The position numbers were made by a program, and so were the translations under genes. 50,868 nucleotides of DNA from an uncultured Lachnospiraceae bacterium (GTDB taxonomy: Bacteria > Bacillota > Clostridia > Lachnospirales > Lachnospiraceae), in NCBI GenBank assembly GCA_946535225.1, contig CAMNDJ010000009.1:1-50868 (forward strand). The letters run 5' to 3'. The notes below the pieces were generated by a model. That model was not told the DNA's origin and ran no database searches. It saw only the letters and a list, made by a program, of their open reading frames with translations. Below are positions 45,403-50,868 of the stretch, in pieces (the first letter of the stretch is position 1; every line of letters begins with the position of its first letter).

Positions 45403-45843
45403 ATGAAAATAGCGCTTGGAAGCGATCATGGCGGATTTGATCTTAAGATGTTAGTAGCTGCTCATCTTAAGGAAAGAGGAATAGAGTACAAGGATTACGG
45501 ATGCAATGACAAGTCTTCCTGTGATTATCCCGTCTTTGGAAGAGCGGCTGCAGAGGCTGTTGCAAACGGCGAGTGTGATATGGGAATAGTCGTATGTACT
45601 ACCGGCATAGGCATATCTATAACCGCCAATAAGGTAAAAGGCATAAGATGTGCACTGTGTTCGGAGCCTTTGTCTGCTAAAATGACCAGACTCCATAATG
45701 ACGCCAACATGCTTGCGTTAGGCGGCGCTCTCATAGGGCAGAATATGGCGTATGAGATAGTGGACACTTTCCTGGATACACCTTTTTCGGGTGAGGAAAA
45801 GCATGTAAGAAGGATAGGCGAGATAGCGCAGACAGAGTCATGA
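45403..45843 (+). CDS. rpiB: Ribose-5-phosphate isomerase B
   Basis: 146 residues of the RpiB/LacAB family. Visible motifs are GSDHGGFDLK at the start, Cys65 in CTTGIGISI (the usual catalytic Cys) and the HNDANMLALGG block. It interconverts ribose 5-phosphate and ribulose 5-phosphate. The start at ATG 45403 has AGGAGG six bases upstream. The frame is open to 45373, but that would overlap tsaC. Confidence 0.94.
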   Translation: MKIALGSDHGGFDLKMLVAAHLKERGIEYKDYGCNDKSSCDYPVFGRAAAEAVANGECDMGIVVCTTGIGISITANKVKGIRCALCSEPLSAKMTRLHNDANMLALGGALIGQNMAYEIVDTFLDTPFSGEEKHVRRIGEIAQTES

Positions 45844-45873
45844 CAGCAAGCCGGGAAGTTTTGAATATCATAG

Positions 45874-45902
45874 TTGATAATTAATTCATAAATTAATAAA
45901 CT
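45874..45902 (+). promoter_or_regulatory. Promoter of upp
   Basis: TTGATA (45874-45879), a 17-base spacer and TAAACT (45897-45902), about 20 bases before the upp ATG. The spacer contains the AT-rich inverted repeat TTAATT-CATA-AATTAA. Confidence 0.55.
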
Positions 45903-45922
45903 ACAAAAGAAGGGAGTACAAT

Positions 45923-46552
45923 ATGGCAAATGTAATGATCATGGATCATCCTTTGATCCAGCACAAGATCGGGTATATCAGGAGGAAAGAAACGGGCACC
46001 AAAGACTTCAGGCAGACCGTGTCTGAGATCGCTATGCTCATATGCTATGAAGCGACCAGACATCTGGAACTTACGGATATTGATATAACCACACCCATAT
46101 GCCAGACAACAGTTAAGACTTTAAAGGGCAGAAAACTTGCCGTTGTTCCGATCCTTCGTGCGGGTTTGGGCATGGTAGACGGAATGCTGACGCTCATACC
46201 CACAGCCAAGGTCGGGCATATAGGACTTTACAGAGATCCTGAGACGCACATGCCGGTTGAATATTACTGTAAGCTCCCCGCAGACAGCGCGGAGAGAGAA
46301 GTGTTCGTGGTGGATCCGATGCTGGCAACAGGCGGATCGGCTTCGGCTGCCATACAGATGCTCAAGGATAAAGGATGCAAAAAGATCCACTTTATGTGCA
46401 TCATCGCAGCGCCGGAAGGCGTTAAGGTTTTACAGGAAGCGCATCCTGATGTTGATATATACATAGGGGCACTCGATGAGAAGCTTAACGAGAATGCCTA
46501 TATCGTTCCCGGATTGGGAGATGCTGGTGACAGGATTTTTGGTACCAAGTGA
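45923..46552 (+). CDS. upp: Uracil phosphoribosyltransferase
   Basis: 209 residues, the standard Upp length. The PRPP-binding loop is [15 protein letters not shown], the N-terminal [13 protein letters not shown] is typical, and the C-terminal uracil-binding [12 protein letters not shown] is intact. It salvages uracil to UMP. A promoter of its own lies about 20 bases ahead of the ATG, and AAGGGAG is the ribosome binding site. comEB follows 39 bases later, so the two form a small pyrimidine salvage pair. Confidence 0.97.
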   Translation: MANVMIMDHPLIQHKIGYIRRKETGTKDFRQTVSEIAMLICYEATRHLELTDIDITTPICQTTVKTLKGRKLAVVPILRAGLGMVDGMLTLIPTAKVGHIGLYRDPETHMPVEYYCKLPADSAEREVFVVDPMLATGGSASAAIQMLKDKGCKKIHFMCIIAAPEGVKVLQEAHPDVDIYIGALDEKLNENAYIVPGLGDAGDRIFGTK

Positions 46553-46591
46553 TCGTTCACGGGGTATATCAGGTATTGTGAGGACCGGATA

Positions 46592-47074
46592 ATGGCTAAA
46601 AGAGAAGATTATATAAGGTGGGATGAGTATTTCATGGGCATCAGTAAACTGGCCGGAATGAGATCTAAAGATCCCAATACGCAGGTGGGAGCATGTATCG
46701 TCGGAGAAGATAACAAGATCCTGTCCATGGGTTACAACGGTTTTCCAAACGGCTGCTCCGACGAAGAGTTTCCGTGGGACAGGGACGGCGACATGCTGGC
46801 GACCAAATACGCATACGTTACTCACAGTGAACTGAATGCGATCCTCAATTTCAGGGGAGGCTCGCTTGCAGGTTCCAAGTTATATGTTTCGCTTTTTCCC
46901 TGTAACGAATGTGCCAAGGCGATAATCCAGTGTGGCATCAAGACCGTCATATACGACAGTGACAAATACGCAGGCACACCCGGGAATATTGCGGCCAAGA
47001 GAATGTTTGATGCGGCCGGGATCGTATACAAGAAATACGAACCGTCCGGAAGGGTACTTACGATAGATGTTTAG
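46592..47074 (+). CDS. comEB: dCMP deaminase (ComEB type)
   Basis: 160 residues of the zinc cytidine/deoxycytidylate deaminase family. Zinc and catalytic residues are His78 and Glu80 (HSELNAI; Ala is more usual in the middle position) and Cys104 and Cys107 (PCNECAK). It deaminates dCMP to dUMP for dTMP synthesis. The N-terminal DPNTQVGACIV is typical. GAGGA precedes the ATG. It is named ComEB by its Bacillus homologue. No competence genes are adjacent. Confidence 0.92.
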   Translation: MAKREDYIRWDEYFMGISKLAGMRSKDPNTQVGACIVGEDNKILSMGYNGFPNGCSDEEFPWDRDGDMLATKYAYVTHSELNAILNFRGGSLAGSKLYVSLFPCNECAKAIIQCGIKTVIYDSDKYAGTPGNIAAKRMFDAAGIVYKKYEPSGRVLTIDV

Positions 47075-47109
47075 CAGGAACATGTCGGGTATCGTTTGGG
47101 AAATGTGAT

Positions 47110-48273
47110 ATGAGAAGAGATCACGGTAAACTGCCCGGGTTGATCTGCCTGATAGTGTTATTATCGGGTGTTCCGGTCATATCTGCTTATGCGGATATCA
47201 AGGAGACACAGGAAAAACTGAACCAGGCACAACAGGAGCATGCCGACACCACACAGAAGCTGAAACAAACAAAGGATAATATAGATTCCCTCAATGATAC
47301 CAAGGGTACACTTGAAGGCCGGCTTCATCAACTGAACGTGGAGCTGGCTGAAGTCAGTGATAATCTGACTGATCTTGAAAACAAGATCGATGCCAAGAAT
47401 TCAGAGATAGAGCAGACGACAGCGGACCTTGATGAAGCGATAGCCATAGAGAATGCACAGTATGAGGCTATGAAGAAGCGCATCAAGTTCATGTATGAAC
47501 GCAAGGATTATACATACGCAGAGATGCTCTTTACGAGCACGAGCTTTGCTGATTTCCTCAATAAGAACAATTATATCGAGAAATTGTCCGAGTATGACCG
47601 CAAGATGCTTAACAGGTATATAGAGACAAGGCAGAATGTGGAAGAGACCAAGGCTGTATTGGAAGCTGAGAAGGCAGAGCTTGACGGATTCCATGAAGAG
47701 GTGGCGGCTGAGCAGGCTAAGGTATCCGGATACGTCAGCTCCACTTCATCCGAGATCGGTAAATACGCAGGTGAGATCAAAGCTTTTGAGGCTGTGGCCG
47801 ATGCATATGCAGAGCAATCTGCCAAGGAAGAAGAGAATATAGCTGCTCTTAAGAAGCAGCTAGCGGAAGAGATAGCCATGTCCAAACTTGCAGCACAATC
47901 CAAGTGGAGAGATATCTCTGAGGTCAGTTTCGAAGAAGGCGACAGATATCTTCTTGCCAATCTGATATACTGCGAAGCCGGTAACCAGCCTTATGAAGGT
48001 CAGTTGGCCGTCGGCGCGGTAGTCATAAACAGAGTATTGAGTTCGGTATATCCCGATACGGTAGTCGGCGTGATATATCAAAACAGGCAGTTCGCACCTG
48101 TCGGTGACGGACATCTGGCGCTTGCACTTGCCGAAGACAGAGCCACCGCAGCCTGCTACAAGGCAGCTGATGAAGCCATGGGCGGGCATACAAATGTCGG
48201 CAATTGCGTATATTTCAGGACACCGATCGAGGGGTTGACCGGAATACAGATCGGTGGACACATATTCTATTGA
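47110..48273 (+). CDS. Secreted coiled-coil cell wall hydrolase (SleB type)
   Basis: 387 residues: a signal peptide (to about Ala27, SAYA-D), a long coiled coil (about 30-265) of the PcsB/CwlO type with hinge YERKDYTYAEMLFTSTSFADFL, and a C-terminal SleB-type hydrolase domain (about 275-387). The catalytic Glu is Glu289 (YCEAGNQ), and IGGHIFY is the family ending. It should cut peptidoglycan outside the cell, with the coiled coil acting as a regulatory arm, as FtsEX does on PcsB and CwlO. FtsEX genes are not in the window. The fusion with SleB instead of NlpC/CHAP is notable. Confidence 0.87.
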   Translation: MRRDHGKLPGLICLIVLLSGVPVISAYADIKETQEKLNQAQQEHADTTQKLKQTKDNIDSLNDTKGTLEGRLHQLNVELAEVSDNLTDLENKIDAKNSEIEQTTADLDEAIAIENAQYEAMKKRIKFMYERKDYTYAEMLFTSTSFADFLNKNNYIEKLSEYDRKMLNRYIETRQNVEETKAVLEAEKAELDGFHEEVAAEQAKVSGYVSSTSSEIGKYAGEIKAFEAVADAYAEQSAKEEENIAALKKQLAEEIAMSKLAAQSKWRDISEVSFEEGDRYLLANLIYCEAGNQPYEGQLAVGAVVINRVLSSVYPDTVVGVIYQNRQFAPVGDGHLALALAEDRATAACYKAADEAMGGHTNVGNCVYFRTPIEGLTGIQIGGHIFY

Positions 48274-48277
48274 TCCA

Positions 48278-48317
48278 AGAAGAAATCGGCTCGTAGAACT
48301 GCAAGTCGGCTTCTTCT
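48278..48317 (+). other. Imperfect hairpin after the wall hydrolase gene
   Basis: AGAAGAA (48278-48284) pairs with TTCTTCT (48311-48317), and pairing continues inward with one mismatch and G-U pairs. No T-run follows, so termination is doubtful. Confidence 0.35.
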
Positions 48318-48347
48318 GACATATTTGAATAATGGGGAGGAAGCGTG

Positions 48348-48821
48348 ATGTATCCTACATTGTACAGGAAGAGGATTATCCCTGATGAGTGTGTAAAATT
48401 AAAAGACGATGTAATTTTATACATGGACAAGGACGTTTTGCTGACTAAGTGGCAGACTCTTAAGCCACGCAGCGATTTTCATCACGGTTATTCACTCTAT
48501 ATGCTTGGCGAGGGGATCAAAGTCAGCAAATTCCTCAGGGAGGATGACAGCCTCTATTATTGGTACTGCGATATAGTAGAGTACTCCGAAGATAAAGAAG
48601 ACAATTCGATGACTGTGACCGATCTGTTGGTTGACATAACAATAGATGAAGACGGAAGGATCGACGTCCTGGATGTTGATGAGCTTTCTGAGGCTTACGA
48701 ACGGGGCCTGATAACGGATGAACAGTTTCACAGATCCGTAAAAAGGCTCGGAAATCTTTTAAATACAATACATGAAGGATCGTTTGAACGATTTACGGAT
48801 TTTATAGACAGGTATTCGTGA
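48348..48821 (+). CDS. DUF402 domain protein
   Basis: 157 residues of the DUF402/FomD-like family. The features are YYWYCDIVEY, then LVDITIDEDGRIDVLDVDEL and the helical end EAYERGLITDEQFHRSVKR. Some members are nucleoside phosphatases (FomD and SA1684-type NDPases), but the role of this one is unknown. I start at ATG 48348, seven bases after GGGGAGG. A GTG directly before it would be too near that site. It lies between the wall hydrolase and the ATP synthase promoter. Confidence 0.82.
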   Translation: MYPTLYRKRIIPDECVKLKDDVILYMDKDVLLTKWQTLKPRSDFHHGYSLYMLGEGIKVSKFLREDDSLYYWYCDIVEYSEDKEDNSMTVTDLLVDITIDEDGRIDVLDVDELSEAYERGLITDEQFHRSVKRLGNLLNTIHEGSFERFTDFIDRYS

Positions 48822-48863
48822 TCCGGTCGCATCTGTATTTTGTTGGAGTTACGGGCCTTCTTC

Positions 48864-48892
48864 TTTACAATCGCCGTCACTTTTAGTATAAT
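48864..48892 (+). promoter_or_regulatory. Promoter of the ATP synthase operon
   Basis: TTTACA (48864-48869), a 17-base spacer and a perfect TATAAT (48887-48892). It is the strongest promoter in the window after that of hrcA. The leader of about 22 bases leads to the GTG of atpZ. Confidence 0.85.
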
Positions 48893-48920
48893 ACCCATTA
48901 GTTGTAGAAAGGGACAGCGT

Positions 48921-49178
48921 GTGAAGGGAAAAAATAACAGCAATATTCGTATCTTGGCTTATATATCCCAATTCGCGATCAATATGCTGGTTCCTATTTT
49001 TTTATGTTCTGCAATAGGTTATTATATCGACCGCAGATTTGGCACGAGCGTGTTTTTTATCCTGCTTTTCTTTGTGGGAGCCGCGGCCGGAGCGCGGAAT
49101 ATATATATACTTGCCAAGAGAGAGTATTCGAATGACGGAGACGACAAAGAAACAAAAGATCGACAGGACACTGTCTGA
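48921..49178 (+). CDS. atpZ: AtpZ/AtpI family F0F1-ATPase accessory protein
   Basis: 85 residues with two membrane segments (LAYISQFAINMLVPIFLCSAIG and a second ending in ILLFFVGAAAG). The IGYYIDRRFG hinge is typical of AtpZ (PF09527). These proteins help assemble the c ring or bring Mg2+. I start at GTG 48921, after AAAGGGA. An ATG at 48840 is in frame but ahead of the promoter. It overlaps atpI by 47 bases. Confidence 0.85.
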   Translation: MKGKNNSNIRILAYISQFAINMLVPIFLCSAIGYYIDRRFGTSVFFILLFFVGAAAGARNIYILAKREYSNDGDDKETKDRQDTV

Positions 49179-49542
49179 GATTTTTCTTGGGGTGATCGCA
49201 TTCGGCCTGCTCTGTCAGTTTACGGTGATATGGTTTGTTACGGAGAAACTGTTCTTTTCGATCGGGCTCTGGACAGGAATATTGACGGCGTGTATATATT
49301 CTTACCATCTTTGGTGGTCGATAGACAGGAATATGACGGTCAATGCGGATAATGAACGCGGCGCTCTTGCTTATTCGCTTAAGCACAGTGTTATAAGATA
49401 CGGTGCAGTTGCACTTATACTTGTCGGTTTGTGGTATTTGGGCGGAAATACGGCGATGCTTTCGGGATTCCTCGGGGTAATGGGCATTAAGATAGGTGCC
49501 TACCTGCAACCGGTTACGAACAGACTATGCAAAAAGCGTTGA
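49132..49542 (+). CDS. atpI: ATP synthase subunit I-like protein
   Basis: 136 residues with four membrane segments, of the AtpI/Uncl-type assembly chaperone for the c ring. The start MTETTKKQKIDRTLSEIF is at ATG 49132, inside the end of atpZ in another frame. A longer start at 49039 would lie entirely over atpZ. Sequence conservation in this family is low, and the call rests on size, topology and position before atpB. Confidence 0.75.
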   Translation: MTETTKKQKIDRTLSEIFLGVIAFGLLCQFTVIWFVTEKLFFSIGLWTGILTACIYSYHLWWSIDRNMTVNADNERGALAYSLKHSVIRYGAVALILVGLWYLGGNTAMLSGFLGVMGIKIGAYLQPVTNRLCKKR

Positions 49543-49576
49543 CAGATCGCACAGATTCAGATAAGGAGGCGGGTCT

Positions 49577-50293
49577 ATGAATCCGATTTTACTTGCGGCG
49601 GATGACGAAGTGGATTTTATGATCCATGGCATATTTTCATATAACTTCCTCGGGCAGAAGGTATGGATCACCACTACGCATGTCAGTACTTTGATAGTGC
49701 TCATTACGTTGATGATCTTTATGTATGTTGCCGGAAGAGCAATGAAAAAGGGCAAGGATGTTCCCGAAGGATTCCAGAACGTTGTGGAACTCATTGTGGA
49801 GAAACTTGACGGAATGGTGGATTCCACCATGGGTACAAAGGGCAGGAATTTCCGCAATTATATCGGGACGATATTCATTTTCATCATATTCAGCAATATC
49901 TCGGGCCTTCTTGGCTTAAGACCTCCGACGGCAGACTACGGAACAACGTTGCCGCTCGGACTGATCACGTTTACCCTGATCTTCATAACAAAACTCAGAT
50001 ATCAGAAGGTATCCGGTTTCCTTAAGGGATTATGTGATCCGTGGCCTTTCTGGGCACCTATCAATATCATAGGAGATGTGGCGGTCCCGATATCGTTGTC
50101 GTTGCGTCTTTTTGCAAATATCCTTTCGGGTACTGTGATGATGGCGCTCATATACGGATTGTTGAGCAAGATAGCCTATGTATGGCCGGCAGCTTTGCAT
50201 GTATACTTTGACCTGTTTTCCGGAGCGATACAGACATACGTTTTCTGTATGCTTACGATGACATATATCGCAGATGCGATGGGAGACAATTAA
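49577..50293 (+). CDS. atpB: ATP synthase F0 subunit a
   Basis: 238 residues with five or six membrane segments. The essential Arg is Arg177 in SLRLFANILSG, and the start region has GQKVWITTTHVSTLIV and the conserved NISGLLGLRPPT loop. It forms the ion half-channels against the c ring. AAGGAGG precedes the ATG. The Na+-type c subunit that follows suggests this a subunit also conducts Na+. Confidence 0.96.
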   Translation: MNPILLAADDEVDFMIHGIFSYNFLGQKVWITTTHVSTLIVLITLMIFMYVAGRAMKKGKDVPEGFQNVVELIVEKLDGMVDSTMGTKGRNFRNYIGTIFIFIIFSNISGLLGLRPPTADYGTTLPLGLITFTLIFITKLRYQKVSGFLKGLCDPWPFWAPINIIGDVAVPISLSLRLFANILSGTVMMALIYGLLSKIAYVWPAALHVYFDLFSGAIQTYVFCMLTMTYIADAMGDN

Positions 50294-50321
50294 TAATCAA
50301 TCTTAAACGGAGGAATGGATT

Positions 50322-50576
50322 ATGGAATTCAACACAAACTTTATTCTCGGATGTTCGGCAATAGGTGCGGGACTTGCAGTCATCGCAGGTATCGGACCCG
50401 GTGTAGGCCAGGGAATCGCAGCAGGACATGCAGCTGCAGCCGTGGGACGTAATCCCGGTGCTAAGGGTGATATCACGGGTACCATGCTTTTGGGACAGGC
50501 CGTTGCGGAGACGACAGGTCTTTACGGTCTTCTTATTGCCATGATACTTATCTTCGTTAAGCCTCTGGCAAAATAA
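50322..50576 (+). CDS. atpE: ATP synthase F0 subunit c (Na+-type signature)
   Basis: 84 residues, a two-helix hairpin with the [11 protein letters not shown] loop (40-50). The residues that coordinate Na+ in the Ilyobacter tartaricus c ring (Gln32, Val63, Glu65, Ser66, Thr67, Tyr70) are matched by Gln30, Val61, Glu63, Thr64, Thr65 and Tyr68. Only Ser66 to Thr differs, and this keeps the hydroxyl. Na+ coupling is therefore likely. The ribosome binding site is GGAGGAA. The gene is in the usual place between atpB and atpF. Confidence 0.96.
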   Translation: MEFNTNFILGCSAIGAGLAVIAGIGPGVGQGIAAGHAAAAVGRNPGAKGDITGTMLLGQAVAETTGLYGLLIAMILIFVKPLAK

Positions 50577-50614
50577 TGCCTTCATAGGAATACTACAGAA
50601 AGGAGGCATAAAGG

Positions 50615-50868
50615 TTGAATTTATATACTAATGCAGGTTTGATACTTGCGGCAGCGGAAGGGATGACTCCCAGACTGTTCGACCTCGACATGCAGTTGCT
50701 TCATGATGCGCTGTTGACGTTGATCGCAGTTATAGCACTTTTCTTTTTTGCATCATATTTCTTCTTTAATCCTGCAAGGGAATTTTTGAAGAAACGTCAG
50801 GACAAGATAAAGGGTGAACTTGATGAGGCCAAGGAAAGCCTTGAGAGTGCCAAAGCCCTTAAGAGCGA
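50615..50868 (+). CDS. atpF: ATP synthase F0 subunit b, 3'-truncated by window edge
   Basis: The first 84 codons of the b subunit. One hydrophobic segment (LLTLIAVIALFFFASYFFF) is followed by NPAREFLKKRQDKIKGELDE, the start of the long stator helix. I start at TTG 50615, eight bases after AAAGGAGG. The Ala/Glu-rich extracellular leader of about 25 residues is longer than in E. coli but usual for clostridia. The gene continues past the window. Confidence 0.9.
   Translation, partial: MNLYTNAGLILAAAEGMTPRLFDLDMQLLHDALLTLIAVIALFFFASYFFFNPAREFLKKRQDKIKGELDEAKESLESAKALKS

Noticed and set aside
48278-48340. Terminator after the SleB-type gene
   Set aside because: The stem is imperfect and no T-run follows; listed only as a weak hairpin.

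Overview
The window looks like the chromosome of an anaerobic clostridium, most probably a Lachnospiraceae (Butyrivibrio/Roseburia-like) species. The evidence is a CIRCE-controlled hrcA-grpE-dnaK-dnaJ operon, a tsaC-rpiB-upp-comEB run leading into atpZ-atpI-atpB-atpE-atpF (a Firmicutes gene order), a Lys/Ala-rich DUF6465 protein, sigma-A-like promoters, strong AGGAGG ribosome binding sites and moderate G+C. The species assignment is inference from gene content. No rRNA, tRNA, CRISPR array, insertion sequence or phage gene was seen.

Region 1 (1-29059, all + strand) is a surface-glycan locus of 25 genes with tiny gaps or overlaps and no convincing internal terminator. Its first part centres on a nonulosonic (pseudaminic) acid: pseI, pseG and pseF are present, preceded by an ATP-grasp ligase, an acyl carrier protein and a DUF4910 metallopeptidase-like protein, and followed by a second ATP-grasp enzyme, a GT2, a putative CMP-nonulosonate transferase (GT52-like, with EDG and HP motifs) and a PglK-like ABC flippase. 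An acyltransferase-3 protein next to an SH3-SGNH lipoprotein looks like a split O-acetyltransferase. The second part has GtrA, a GtrB-like polyprenyl-phosphate glycosyltransferase, WecE, a GNAT, large GT-C-like membrane proteins (two of the DUF6020 type), a GT4, a Gfo/Idh/MocA oxidoreductase and an unexpected intact DAHP synthase. The part fits assembly of an undecaprenol-linked amino sugar and its transfer outside the membrane.

Region 2 (29045-34950) starts with a thioredoxin gene on the - strand, then a divergent operon pglE-pglC-pglD-GT4-flippase. It fits N,N'-diacetylbacillosamine synthesis, priming onto undecaprenyl phosphate, extension and flipping. The NDP-sugar 4,6-dehydratases required by the Pse, Fuc4N and bacillosamine routes are all absent and must lie elsewhere.

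Region 3 (34951-39163) holds a DUF3048 lipoprotein, a divergent CobS-like protein, a class I aminotransferase and the histone-H1-like DUF6465 gene with its own promoter and terminator.

Region 4 (39164-50868) is housekeeping: the heat-shock operon, tsaC (possibly leaderless), rpiB, upp, comEB, a coiled-coil SleB-type wall hydrolase, a DUF402 protein, and the start of the ATP synthase operon. The c subunit carries a full Na+-binding signature. Both window edges cut genes: the first ATP-grasp gene on the left and atpF on the right.
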